DNA of 64,000 nucleotides from Caproicibacter sp047777415 (lineage in GTDB: Bacteria; Bacillota; Clostridia; Oscillospirales; Acutalibacteraceae). The number at the start of each line of letters is the position of its first letter. Position 1 is the first letter of the stretch. Below are positions 8,313-16,592 of the stretch, piece after piece. Below the pieces are notes generated by a model. That model was not told the origin of the DNA, ran no database searches, and worked only from the letters and a program-made list of their open reading frames with translations. Made by a program: the position numbers and the translations under genes. Location: contig JBKEEO010000002.1 in assembly GCA_047777415.1 (NCBI GenBank), forward strand, positions 558,001-622,000. The letters run 5' to 3'.

Positions 8313-9186
8313 ACCGCAGAAATATGGCGAAGTGATAGAAGCGGGTCTTAAGAAATATGTGCCAGAGGAAACCTTATTGCAAAAGCGCCTGTTTCAGGCT
8401 ATGCGATACAGCCTTCTTTCAGGCGGAAAAAGAATTCGACCGATTCTTTTGCTGGAATTTTGTGGTGTCTGCGGAGGAGATCAACAATCTGCCATTCCTT
8501 TTGCCTGTGCTGTTGAAATGATTCATACCTATTCGTTAATTCACGATGATCTACCATGCATGGATAATGACGCAATGCGGCGTGGAAAGCCAGCAAACCA
8601 TGTTGCATTCGGTGAAGCGCAAGCTCTGCTTGCCGGAGATGCGCTTTTAACAATGGCATTTGAGACGATGCTCTCACCGGATAGTATTGCGGCGGTAGGA
8701 GCCCAGCGCGCTGCAACTGCGGCCGGGATTTTAGCGAGAGCATCCGGTGCATACGGCATGGCGGGCGGGCAGATGATAGATTTAGAAAGCGCCGGTAAAC
8801 AGATTTCGGCAGACACGCTGATTCAGATGGATCAGTGTAAAACCGGAGCATTAATTTGTGCGGCAGCTAAAATGGGATGTGTTTTGGCCGGTGCTGGAGA
8901 AACGAAATTGCATGCTGCGGAAAAATACGCAAATTCTATTGGTCTGGCGTTTCAAATTATGGATGATATTTTGGACGTAGAGGGTGAACAGGAATCGCTG
9001 GGTAAACCGGTTGGAAGCGATCAAAAAAAACAGAAAAGCACATATGTTACCATTCTTGGGCTGGATAAGGCCCGGACGTTAGTGCGGGAATTAACCAATG
9101 AAGCAATTTCCGCGCTGGATTGTTTCGGGGAACAGGGTGGTTATTTAAAGCGCTTAGCCATCACACTTGCAGAACGAAAAAATTGA
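8299..9186 (+). CDS. ispA: Polyprenyl (farnesyl/geranylgeranyl) diphosphate synthase
   Basis: An all-helical trans-prenyltransferase of 295 residues. The first aspartate-rich motif is DDLPCMDND within SLIHDDLP, and the second is FQIMDDILDVEG; LLSGGKRIRP contains the diphosphate-binding Lys/Arg. It condenses IPP with allylic diphosphates, most likely producing the C15 precursor for undecaprenyl phosphate and quinones. It follows xseA-xseB in the common clostridial order, although dxs, which often comes next, is absent. Chain length cannot be fixed from sequence alone. Confidence 0.88.
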   Translation: MSRIEPQKYGEVIEAGLKKYVPEETLLQKRLFQAMRYSLLSGGKRIRPILLLEFCGVCGGDQQSAIPFACAVEMIHTYSLIHDDLPCMDNDAMRRGKPANHVAFGEAQALLAGDALLTMAFETMLSPDSIAAVGAQRAATAAGILARASGAYGMAGGQMIDLESAGKQISADTLIQMDQCKTGALICAAAKMGCVLAGAGETKLHAAEKYANSIGLAFQIMDDILDVEGEQESLGKPVGSDQKKQKSTYVTILGLDKARTLVRELTNEAISALDCFGEQGGYLKRLAITLAERKN

Positions 9187-9197
9187 GAGTTGTTCCA

Positions 9198-9226
9198 TTG
9201 ACAGAGTTGACGAAATATGATATTCT
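9198..9226 (+). promoter_or_regulatory. Promoter of the rplU-prp-rpmA operon
   Basis: TTGACA (9198-9203), a 17-base spacer and TATTCT (9221-9226): a strong vegetative promoter immediately upstream of the L21-type leader. Confidence 0.7.
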
Positions 9227-9232
9227 TAATAA

Positions 9233-9308
9233 GCCGCTTATTCCGGGCTGTAAGTGGGACACCCGCCCGAGAATAGCGAGACTGAAGAAAAGGCAGGGCC
9301 TAGTATTT
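9233..9308 (+). ncRNA. Ribosomal protein L21 leader (putative cis-regulatory RNA)
   Basis: The 76-base untranslated segment between the promoter and rplU has features I associate with Firmicutes L21 leaders: CCGGGCTGTAAGTGGGACAC followed by a segment with GAGAATAGCGAGAC. Such leaders are proposed sites of autogenous control by L21. Recognition is by memory of the motif, not by a covariance search. Confidence 0.6.
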
Positions 9309-9617
9309 ATGTTTGCAGTAATTGAAACAGGCGGCAAGCAGTACAAAGTCCAAAAAGACGATGTCGTTTTTGTGGAAAAGCTTGCAGCTGAAAAAGATTC
9401 CACTGTTCAATTTCCTGTACTCGCTGTTGTCAGTGAGGATGGGACAAAGTTTGGTACGCCTTATGTAGAAGGTGCTACTGTTACCGCAAAAGTTTTGAAA
9501 GAGGGAAAAGGTAAGAAAATTACAGTCTTTACCTATAAGCCCAAAAAGAACGAAAAACGCAAAATGGGTCACAGACAGCCATACACTAAGGTTCAGATTG
9601 TCGAAATCAATGCTTAA
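9309..9617 (+). CDS. rplU: 50S ribosomal protein L21
   Basis: Encodes 102 residues, the normal length, starting MFAVIETGGKQYKV and containing the C-terminal KRKMGHRQPYT signature that contacts 23S rRNA. First gene of rplU-prp-rpmA, the conserved Firmicutes arrangement. The upstream sequence in the same frame is the leader and is not coding, so ATG 9309 is the start. Confidence 0.96.
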   Translation: MFAVIETGGKQYKVQKDDVVFVEKLAAEKDSTVQFPVLAVVSEDGTKFGTPYVEGATVTAKVLKEGKGKKITVFTYKPKKNEKRKMGHRQPYTKVQIVEINA

Positions 9618-9620
9618 TTT

Positions 9621-9944
9621 ATGATTTGTGCTGAGTTTTTTACGTTTTCCGACGGTAGTCCAGCTGGGTTTCGCATCAGCGGTCACTCCGGTGCAGGAGC
9701 AGAAGGCAACGATATTGTTTGCGCTGCGGTTTCTTCTGCGGCATATATGACGGTTAACACGATTACGGATGTTGTTGGTATTCATCATGCCTCGGTTAGC
9801 GTAAAAGATGGTTATATGGATTGTAAAATTGCTCCGGAGGACGCTAAAGTCTGTTCTACCTTATTAAAAGGGCTGAGACTTCATTTGTTGGCACTCCGTC
9901 AGCAGTATCCTCAAAATATTCAGATCATTGATACGGAGGTGTAA
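9621..9944 (+). CDS. prp: Ribosomal-processing cysteine protease Prp
   Basis: A protein of 107 residues between rplU and rpmA, the diagnostic position of Prp. His22 in ISGHSGAGAEGND and Cys34 in DIVCAAVS form the catalytic pair. In Firmicutes Prp removes an N-terminal extension from ribosomal protein L27, which is essential because the uncleaved extension would occupy the peptidyl-transferase region. The downstream rpmA product has such an extension, supporting the assignment. Confidence 0.92.
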   Translation: MICAEFFTFSDGSPAGFRISGHSGAGAEGNDIVCAAVSSAAYMTVNTITDVVGIHHASVSVKDGYMDCKIAPEDAKVCSTLLKGLRLHLLALRQQYPQNIQIIDTEV

Positions 9945-9947
9945 AGC

Positions 9948-10226
9948 ATGCTGCAGATTAATATTCAGCTTTTTGCTCATAAAAAGGGAATGGGTTCCAC
10001 AAAGAATGGCCGTGACTCCGAGTCAAAACGACTGGGCGTAAAACGTGCGGACGGTCAGTTTGTGCTTGCCGGTAATATTTTGGTGAAACAGCGCGGCACC
10101 CACATTCATCCGGGCAAAAATGTGGGAATCGGTTCCGATGATTCTTTGTTTGCTCTGATTGACGGTAAAGTGAAATTTGAGCGCTATGGCCGTACCCGTA
10201 AGAAGGTCAGTGTTTACGCCGAATAA
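9948..10226 (+). CDS. rpmA: 50S ribosomal protein L27 with cleavable N-terminal extension
   Basis: Encodes 92 residues. After the start come MLQINIQLFAHKKGMGSTKN; the segment up to QLF is the Prp-cleaved extension typical of Firmicutes, so the mature protein should begin AHKKG. The rest matches L27 (GRDSESKRLGVKRADGQ, RQRGT-like HPG). L27 reaches into the peptidyl-transferase centre. ATG 9948 follows GGAGGTG. A terminator closes the operon. Confidence 0.95.
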   Translation: MLQINIQLFAHKKGMGSTKNGRDSESKRLGVKRADGQFVLAGNILVKQRGTHIHPGKNVGIGSDDSLFALIDGKVKFERYGRTRKKVSVYAE

Positions 10227-10257
10227 AAAAAGACTGCGTTTCAAAGCACGAATACAG

Positions 10258-10290
10258 AATCCCGGGTATCAATTGCCCGGGATTTTTTTT
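10258..10290 (+). terminator. Intrinsic terminator after rpmA
   Basis: The stem ATCCCGGG (10259-10266) pairs with CCCGGGAT (10276-10283) around a 9-base loop and is followed by an uninterrupted T-run. Confidence 0.9.
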
Positions 10291-10379
10291 ACCAATCCTG
10301 AAAGACTATAAGATAGTGGTAAAAAAGTATTGTATAAGGATAGTTTTTACAAATATGCTGAAACAAAGGAGTTTCACGT

Positions 10380-11651
10380 ATGTTTATTGATAATGCCAGA
10401 ATTAAAGTGAAAGCGGGAGACGGCGGAGATGGAGCCGTTGCTTTCCATCGAGAAAAATATATTGCGTCAGGCGGTCCTGATGGTGGAGACGGGGGCCGTG
10501 GCGGCGATGTTATTTTCCAAGTGGACGACAATCAGTCCACATTGTCCGATTTCCGTTATCGCAGGAAATTTGTAGCGGAAAACGGCCAAAACGGATCCGG
10601 AAAACGTTGCAGCGGACGCCGCGGCAAGGATCTTATTATTCGAGTTCCGCGTGGTACATTGGTAAAAGATGCTAATACAGGCAGGCTGATTGCTGATTTA
10701 TCAACGGACGAGCCACAGGTGATTGCAAGAGGCGGACGTGGCGGATGGGGTAATGCACATTTCGCGACGGCAACTAGACAAACACCGCGGTTTGCAAAAC
10801 CGGGTGCGCCCGGTGAAGCCTTTGAACTTCAACTGGAATTGAAGCTGCTTGCAGATGTTGGATTGGTTGGCTATCCGAATGTAGGGAAATCTACGCTGGT
10901 ATCCGTCGTCAGTGAAGCAAAACCACAGATTGCCAATTATCATTTTACCACGTTAGCTCCGGTATTGGGCGTGGTACGAACAGAATCTGGAAATTCTTTT
11001 GTCATAGCCGATATCCCCGGGCTGATTGAAGGTGCACATGAAGGTGCAGGACTGGGGCATCAGTTCCTGCGTCATGTTGAGCGCTGTCGTCTGCTTGTGC
11101 ATATTGTTGACATTTCAGGCAGTGAAGGGCGAGATCCAAAAGAAGATTTCAAGATAATTAATTCTGAACTAAAAAAATTCAACCAGGAACTCTCCGAAAG
11201 ACCAATGCTGGTTGTCGGAAATAAGTGCGATCTTGCCCAAGAGGAGCAGATTCATGACTTTGAAAAATTTATTCGTGATCAGGGATATGAATTCTTCCCA
11301 ATGATGGCTGCTATCCGTTATCAAGTGGATCCTCTTTTGAATAGAATTGATGAACTACTGCAAAAACTTCCACCCATTGTACGTTATAAACCAGAACCAG
11401 AACCTCAGCGTCCTGTTGAAGAAATTGGGAAGCATAAAGTGAGTGTCAAGAACCTCAATGGTGTTTATGTAGTGGAAGGAGAATGGCTGATTCCTATTTT
11501 GCGTTCCGTTAATTTCAATGACGCTGATTCTCTGCGTTATTTCGAGCGTGTTTTACTTCATACCGGCGTGGATGAAGCCTTGCGCGCTGCGGGGGTTCAC
11601 GAAGGGGATACGGTAAGTATTTATGGTGTTGAATTTGAATATATGGAATAG
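10380..11651 (+). CDS. obgE: GTPase ObgE/CgtA
   Basis: Encodes 423 residues in the three-domain Obg layout: a glycine-rich Obg fold (1-160, with GGDGGRGGD), a G domain with G1 GYPNVGKST at about 164, DIPGLIEGA at about 211 and NKCD at about 281, and a C-terminal OCT domain (about 345-420). Obg is an essential ribosome-associated GTPase involved in 50S maturation and stress control; in Bacillus it also affects sporulation initiation. ATG 10380 follows AAAGGAG. Downstream is the mini-RNase III gene, three bases after its stop. Confidence 0.96.
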   Translation: MFIDNARIKVKAGDGGDGAVAFHREKYIASGGPDGGDGGRGGDVIFQVDDNQSTLSDFRYRRKFVAENGQNGSGKRCSGRRGKDLIIRVPRGTLVKDANTGRLIADLSTDEPQVIARGGRGGWGNAHFATATRQTPRFAKPGAPGEAFELQLELKLLADVGLVGYPNVGKSTLVSVVSEAKPQIANYHFTTLAPVLGVVRTESGNSFVIADIPGLIEGAHEGAGLGHQFLRHVERCRLLVHIVDISGSEGRDPKEDFKIINSELKKFNQELSERPMLVVGNKCDLAQEEQIHDFEKFIRDQGYEFFPMMAAIRYQVDPLLNRIDELLQKLPPIVRYKPEPEPQRPVEEIGKHKVSVKNLNGVYVVEGEWLIPILRSVNFNDADSLRYFERVLLHTGVDEALRAAGVHEGDTVSIYGVEFEYME

Positions 11652-11654
11652 GAA

Positions 11655-12059
11655 GTGCGCTGGTTGGAACGGTTTTATAATGTTTCTTGTGACCCAAAAC
11701 GGATGAGTGCTTTAACTTTGGCCTTTATTGGTGATGCGGTATTTGAAGTGTTTGTTCGTGAAAGATTGGTCTGTCAGTCGCAACGCCCGGTTTCGCAGCT
11801 GCATCGGGCTGCAGTCGAGCAAGTGTGCGCCCGAGCGCAGGCTGACTTTGTGCAAAAACTTCTGCCTGTTTTGAACCGGGAAGAACAGGATATTCTTCGG
11901 CGTGGAAGAAATGCCCACAGCAATCATGTTCCCAAAAATGCGGATCCAGGTGAGTACCATGCCGCAACGGCTTTTGAATCACTGTTTGGATATTTATATC
12001 TAAGCGGTAGAATTGATCGTCTGCGAGAATTGTTTTCCATTGTTTGCAGGGAGGACTAA
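11655..12059 (+). CDS. mrnC: Mini-ribonuclease III (MrnC)
   Basis: Encodes 134 residues consisting of a single RNase III catalytic domain with no double-stranded-RNA-binding domain. The signature LAFIGDAVFEVFVR holds the acidic catalytic residues, and TAFESLFGYLYL the downstream glutamate. MrnC trims 23S rRNA precursor ends in Firmicutes. It is usually beside cysS, so the link to obgE here is less common. GTG 11655 is the start, four bases after the obgE stop codon. Confidence 0.88.
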   Translation: MRWLERFYNVSCDPKRMSALTLAFIGDAVFEVFVRERLVCQSQRPVSQLHRAAVEQVCARAQADFVQKLLPVLNREEQDILRRGRNAHSNHVPKNADPGEYHAATAFESLFGYLYLSGRIDRLRELFSIVCRED

Positions 12060-12062
12060 ATT

Positions 12063-12989
12063 ATGCCGCTAAACCTAAAAAGTGAGGCAAAAGAATTACT
12101 GCAGGACTTACTTTATTACACCATAGGCAGTATACTTTACTCCATTAGTGTCAGAATGTTCACCGCACCAAACCATATTGCGCCTGGCGGTGTTACAGGT
12201 TTAAGCACAGTGCTGAACTATCTATTTGGTTTTCCAATCGGTATGACAAGTCTCTTGCTTAATATTCCTATTTTCATTTGGGCAATACTGCAAATTGGAT
12301 ATAAACTAGTCGGAAAAACGATTATTGCGACAGTTATTTTCTCCAGTGCAATCGATATTTTGTACGTCATCATTCCACCTTATCAGGGAACTCCCATGCT
12401 TGCCGCCATTTTTGGCGGTTTGATGGAAGGCATCGGGTTGTCTCTTATTTTTATGCGTGGAGCAACTACAGGCGGTACCGATTTGGTTGCTCGCCTCTTA
12501 AACAGAAGAGTGCGATTTGTATCCATGGGCAAACTGATGCTTTTAGTCGATTTTGTAGTTGTGGTACTATCAGCACTTGCTTATCAAAGCATAGAAAGTG
12601 CATTATATGCTTGTATTGCTATTTTTGTTTCTACTAAAATGATTGATACCATTTTATATGGTACGGATGTTGGTACTGGAAAAGTGATGTTCGTCATTTC
12701 TGAAAAGAATGAGCAAATTGCGCAGGAGATTCTTAGAGATGTTGAGCGCGGTGTTACTTATTTGGATTCTAAAGGAGCTTATACCGGGAGAAAGGGAGAA
12801 GTACTTCTCTGTGCCGCGCGCCGTTATGAAGTTGTGAAAATTAAGGATATTGTACGTTCCATTGATAAAAACGCATTCTTGATCATAGGGGATGCAGGAG
12901 AAATTTCCGGTGAAGGTTTTCGTAAGGATCGGTCAGAGGACAAGACTCTGCCGGAACTCATTAACAAGATCAAATCATCAAAAAAATAA
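12063..12989 (+). CDS. YitT-family membrane protein (DUF161/DUF2179)
   Basis: A protein of 308 residues with about five membrane helices in the first 205 residues, including PGGVTGLSTVLNYLFGFPIG and the RGATTGGTDLVARLL motif, then a cytoplasmic DUF2179 domain (about 215-290) containing DVERGVTYLDSKGAYTG. The family is widespread in Firmicutes but its transport substrate is not established. It follows mrnC by three bases. Confidence 0.82.
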   Translation: MPLNLKSEAKELLQDLLYYTIGSILYSISVRMFTAPNHIAPGGVTGLSTVLNYLFGFPIGMTSLLLNIPIFIWAILQIGYKLVGKTIIATVIFSSAIDILYVIIPPYQGTPMLAAIFGGLMEGIGLSLIFMRGATTGGTDLVARLLNRRVRFVSMGKLMLLVDFVVVVLSALAYQSIESALYACIAIFVSTKMIDTILYGTDVGTGKVMFVISEKNEQIAQEILRDVERGVTYLDSKGAYTGRKGEVLLCAARRYEVVKIKDIVRSIDKNAFLIIGDAGEISGEGFRKDRSEDKTLPELINKIKSSKK

Positions 12990-13027
12990 CCGGACGGATT
13001 CTTTGGAATCGCTCGGTTCATTTTTTT
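12988..13027 (+). terminator. Probable terminator after the YitT-family gene
   Basis: An imperfect hairpin (AACCG with CGGTT outside, GATTC with GAATC inside) is followed by a T7 run at 13021. From here to the ilvE promoter the sequence is AT-rich and I see nothing else. Confidence 0.6.
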
Positions 13028-13195
13028 AGCTACCTATTGATTTATTTTCCGGTTTTGTTATCGGTTAGTAGTGAGTCCAGAACTTATCTATAATTTTTGA
13101 TAAGAAAAATTATGACGCTAAGAGATACGACTCTTGCAACAATGTATATTTTCAACGCTTTGTATTTACAATTTAACAATATAATGAATTAAATC

Positions 13196-13224
13196 TTGAA
13201 AATATTGCAAATAAATGTTATAAT
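13196..13224 (+). promoter_or_regulatory. Promoter of the branched-chain aminotransferase gene
   Basis: TTGAAA (13196-13201), a 17-base spacer and TATAAT (13219-13224), 49 bases before the ATG. No T-box or riboswitch features are visible in the short leader. Confidence 0.7.
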
Positions 13225-13272
13225 TAAGATTAAATAATTTATAAACATTCTTATGAAAGAAGGCTTTTTACA

Positions 13273-14343
13273 ATGCAGGAGATCAGTGTGCAGCTGACAG
13301 ATCATCCGAAACAGAAACCTGCCGACGAGAGCAAGCTGGGTTTCGGCACTATTTTTTCAGACCATATGTTTGTTATGAATTATGATGAGGGAGAAGGATG
13401 GCACAATCCACGTATTGTTCCTTTTGGAGATTTCAGCATATCTCCGGCGGCAATGTGTCTGCATTATGGTCAGTCCGTATTCGAGGGCATGAAAGCATAC
13501 AGAGCTGTGGACGGCAGAATTTTACTGTTCCGCCCGGATAAAAATATGGCTCGTCTTAACTCTTCATGTGAGCGCCTTTGCATCCCACTGATTGATGAAC
13601 AATTTGCAGAAAAAGCCATTGAAAAACTGGTTTCAATTGAAAAAGACTGGGTACCGCATTCTGATGGTACATCCCTCTACATTCGTCCGTTTATTATCGG
13701 TGTAGATCCACATATTGGTGTTCATCCTGCCAAGCATCTTATATTCTTTGTAATATGCTCTCCGTCCGGCGCATATTATCCGGAAGGGTTGGACCCCGTC
13801 AAGATTTACGTTGAGAAAAATTATGTACGAGCTGTCCGTGGAGGAATGGGATACGTAAAGACTGCCGGAAATTATGCTGCTTCTTTGAAGGCACAAGATG
13901 AGGCAGAAAAGCAAGAATATACGCAGGTTCTTTGGTTGGACGGTGTGGAACGCAAATACATTGAAGAAGTCGGCACAATGAATGTATTCTTTAAAATTGA
14001 CGGTGAAATTGTAACACCGGCTCTTCAAGGTTCTATACTTCCTGGTATTACTCGTATGTCTGCATTGGAATTGCTGCGTTCATGGGGAATGAAAGTAACT
14101 GAACGGAGAATTTCCATTCAGGAACTCGCGGAAGCTTCGAAACAAGGCAAGTTAGAGGAAGCGTTTGGAACTGGAACGGCCGCTGTTATTTCTCCAATTG
14201 GGCATTTGAAATGGGGAGATGATGTCATGGTGATTAACGATGGCAAGATCGGACCGGTTTCCCAGCGTTTGTATGATACATTGACTGGTATTCAGTGGGG
14301 TAAGATAAAGGATACCTTCGGCTGGACCGTGGAAGTAAAATAA
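13273..14343 (+). CDS. ilvE: Branched-chain amino acid aminotransferase
   Basis: A fold-type IV PLP enzyme of 356 residues. GYVKTAGNYAAS places the PLP-binding lysine near residue 196; QSVFEGMKAY and YIRPFIIG are family motifs, and IEEVGTMNVFF and GSILPGITR follow. It interconverts leucine, isoleucine and valine with their 2-keto acids using glutamate/2-oxoglutarate. ATG 13273 follows AAAGAAGG. Monocistronic: its own promoter upstream and a strong terminator downstream. Confidence 0.92.
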   Translation: MQEISVQLTDHPKQKPADESKLGFGTIFSDHMFVMNYDEGEGWHNPRIVPFGDFSISPAAMCLHYGQSVFEGMKAYRAVDGRILLFRPDKNMARLNSSCERLCIPLIDEQFAEKAIEKLVSIEKDWVPHSDGTSLYIRPFIIGVDPHIGVHPAKHLIFFVICSPSGAYYPEGLDPVKIYVEKNYVRAVRGGMGYVKTAGNYAASLKAQDEAEKQEYTQVLWLDGVERKYIEEVGTMNVFFKIDGEIVTPALQGSILPGITRMSALELLRSWGMKVTERRISIQELAEASKQGKLEEAFGTGTAAVISPIGHLKWGDDVMVINDGKIGPVSQRLYDTLTGIQWGKIKDTFGWTVEVK

Positions 14344-14360
14344 ACAGTATACTAAAAAAC

Positions 14361-14402
14361 AACCCCCTATTACGCTTTAATCTGTAATAGGGGGTTATTA
14401 TT
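14361..14402. terminator. Bidirectional terminator between ilvE and the dap operon
   Basis: A 13-bp perfect stem (14361-14373 with 14384-14396) has an A-rich upstream flank and a T-rich downstream flank. It serves ilvE on + and the convergent ACT-protein gene ending at 14401 on -. Confidence 0.85.
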
Positions 14403-14874
14403 ATGTGGTTGATTTATGGTTTAGTTTTGTTTCTAAAGCTTTTAGGGTTTCTTGAAAATCAGCGGCAGTTACTAAAAGGGAGATATCAACTTCAGAAGTT
14501 GTTATTAATCGAATATCAGTATGCACGGATGAAGCAATGTTGAAAACCTCTGCTGCAACGCCGGGTGTATTTTTCATACCATCATCATAAACAGATATCT
14601 TACAGTTTCCGCTGCTGACAACGGCACTGATTTGACTTTGCAGTCGCAAATCAGATGTAAAGCTTAATATCTTGTCAAGGTCACTGTCTGCAATTGTGAA
14701 GGATACGGAGGTATAGGCGCCTTGTGTTGGAGCAAGAGATATCATATCAACATCTACGCCCAATGCAGCAATCTTTTCAAAAACATCTGCAATAAAACTT
14801 AGATTTGAAGGACATTTCTGAAGGGTAATCAAGGTAATGTCGGTAGCAGTCGTAATTTTTGGACACAAATCCAT
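14401..14874 (-). CDS. ACT-domain protein (aspartokinase-type regulatory domain, no kinase)
   Basis: A 157-residue protein made of two ACT-like repeats (about 10-75 and 80-150), resembling the C-terminal regulatory part of aspartate kinase: VDVDMISLAP in the first and NTPGVAAEVF followed by IRLITTSEVDISLLV in the second. No amino-acid kinase domain is present. The start ATG 14874 is preceded by a perfect AGGAGG. It ends the lysine-riboswitch operon asd-dapA-dapB. Inference: an amino-acid-binding regulator of the lysine pathway, perhaps acting on an aspartokinase encoded elsewhere. Confidence 0.75.
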   Translation of the reverse strand: MDLCPKITTATDITLITLQKCPSNLSFIADVFEKIAALGVDVDMISLAPTQGAYTSVSFTIADSDLDKILSFTSDLRLQSQISAVVSSGNCKISVYDDGMKNTPGVAAEVFNIASSVHTDIRLITTSEVDISLLVTAADFQETLKALETKLNHKSTT

Positions 14875-14875
14875 T

Positions 14876-15637
14876 TTAATCCTCCTGTTGTATGAGATCA
14901 CTCATTGTGTAAAGTCCTTTTGCTTTACTCGCTAAAAACACGGCTGCATTTAGGGCTCCGCGAGCAAAAATTTCCTTTGACTGTGCGGAGTGTGAAATGG
15001 TAAGGACTTCATGCGGACCAGAGAAAATCACTTGATGTTCACCGACTATGGTACCGCCTCGAATAGAGTGAATACCGATTTCGTTCCCAGGACGTTTTTT
15101 TCTTCGAGAATGACGATCATACATATAATTCATAGGGACATCTGATGCCTCTGAAATAGCATCGGCTATCATTAAAGCTGTTCCGCTCGGAGCATCGATT
15201 TTTTGATTGTGATGTGCTTCAACGATTTCAACATCAAAACTGCTGCCAAGCACATGTTCTGCTTTTTTAGCTAGTTCAATAAGCAGATTTATGCCCATAG
15301 ACATGTTTCCTGAGTAAAAAATCGCTATTTCCTGTGAAGCAGATCGAATCGTTTCAACCTGTTCAGAATTATAGCCTGTTGTGCAAAGTACAAGCGGAGT
15401 TTTTGTCATTTTTCCGTATTCCAAAAGTGGATACAGTAGTGCCGGATTGGAAAAATCAATTAAAACATCGGCTTCCAAATGGATTTGATCCGGTGAAGAG
15501 TAGACTGGATAATCATAACCAGAGTCTGTTTTCAAATCAATTCCTGCTATAATTTCAACATCGTTACGTTCTGCAGCACAACAAGAAACAACTTTACCCA
15601 TTGTTCCATTGCATCCGCTTAAAATTATCTTTTTCAT
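14876..15637 (-). CDS. dapB: 4-hydroxy-tetrahydrodipicolinate reductase
   Basis: Encodes 253 residues: an N-terminal Rossmann motif (ILSGCNGTMGKVV), the catalytic EAHHNQKIDAPSGTA segment and IHSIRGGTIVGEHQV near the C-terminus. DapB reduces the product of DapA with NAD(P)H on the way to meso-diaminopimelate, lysine and, in spore formers, dipicolinate. It is 36 bases downstream of dapA and its stop lies one base before the ACT-protein start. Confidence 0.95.
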   Translation of the reverse strand: MKKIILSGCNGTMGKVVSCCAAERNDVEIIAGIDLKTDSGYDYPVYSSPDQIHLEADVLIDFSNPALLYPLLEYGKMTKTPLVLCTTGYNSEQVETIRSASQEIAIFYSGNMSMGINLLIELAKKAEHVLGSSFDVEIVEAHHNQKIDAPSGTALMIADAISEASDVPMNYMYDRHSRRKKRPGNEIGIHSIRGGTIVGEHQVIFSGPHEVLTISHSAQSKEIFARGALNAAVFLASKAKGLYTMSDLIQQED

Positions 15638-15673
15638 TTTAGCCGTCCCTTTTAACTTAACTAAATTCGTTAA

Positions 15674-16564
15674 TTATGAAACTACATGATACTTTTGCAA
15701 GACTTTATAGAGTTTATCACTCATTTCTTTACTCATACTGGTAAGTGGCAGACGGCAAGTGCCGCAGTCAAAACCCATAAAATTCATTGCTTCTTTAATT
15801 GGAATGGGATTTACATCCCAGAACAAAGCATCCATAAGTTCCAGATACTTTAAAAACGTTGTTCGCGAAGCTTCCACATTTCCATTCAAATAATCTGCAC
15901 AGATCTGTTTCATAACTTTTGGAAGAATATTTGCAAACACAGAAATAACACCTTTACCGCCAAGAGAAAGTATGGGCAGCGTTTGATTATCTTCTCCCGA
16001 ATAAACTGCAAGATTATCTCCGCAAAGCGAAATGGTTTTAGCACATGCTGCAAGGTCACCGTTTGCCTCTTTCGTACCAACTATATTAGGATGTTTTGCT
16101 AACTCTACATAGGTTTCCGGCTGAATATTGCATCCTGTTCTGGAAGGAATGTTGTACAGGATCATTGGAATATCGACTCTGTCAGCAATATAATGAAAAT
16201 GTTTTACAAAGCCCGTTTGAGATGTTTTATTGTAATAGGGTGTAATCAACAGGAGGGCGTCGGCTCCGGCATCTTGCAATGATAGCGACAACTCAACTGC
16301 ATATCTTGTATCGTTGCTTCCGGAACTTGCAATAACAGGCAGTCTCTTGTTTACCTTTTTTACAATGAACTCAACAATTTTGCAGTGCTCTTCGTGGCTG
16401 AGAACAGGTGATTCTCCGGTTGTTGCGCACGCAATGATTGCATCGGTTCCACTTTGAACATGAAAATCAATCAGGCGCTCCAAAACATCATAATTAATAG
16501 AGCCGTCTTGTTTCATAGGAGTGACCAGGGCAACACCGGAACCCTTAAACACAAGCTTCTTCAT
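15674..16564 (-). CDS. dapA: 4-hydroxy-tetrahydrodipicolinate synthase
   Basis: A class I aldolase of 296 residues. TTGESP, YNIPSRTG and the Schiff-base lysine in IVGTKEANGD are visible. It condenses pyruvate with aspartate semialdehyde, the committed step to DAP and lysine. It is 28 bases after asd in the same riboswitch-controlled operon. Confidence 0.95.
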   Translation of the reverse strand: MKKLVFKGSGVALVTPMKQDGSINYDVLERLIDFHVQSGTDAIIACATTGESPVLSHEEHCKIVEFIVKKVNKRLPVIASSGSNDTRYAVELSLSLQDAGADALLLITPYYNKTSQTGFVKHFHYIADRVDIPMILYNIPSRTGCNIQPETYVELAKHPNIVGTKEANGDLAACAKTISLCGDNLAVYSGEDNQTLPILSLGGKGVISVFANILPKVMKQICADYLNGNVEASRTTFLKYLELMDALFWDVNPIPIKEAMNFMGFDCGTCRLPLTSMSKEMSDKLYKVLQKYHVVS

Positions 16565-16592
16565 CTTATTTTACCTCCCTGTTGACAGTATA

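Noticed and set aside
8399..8851. A 150-codon minus-strand frame opposite the prenyl synthase gene
   Set aside because: Antisense to a gene with both aspartate-rich motifs; no independent support.
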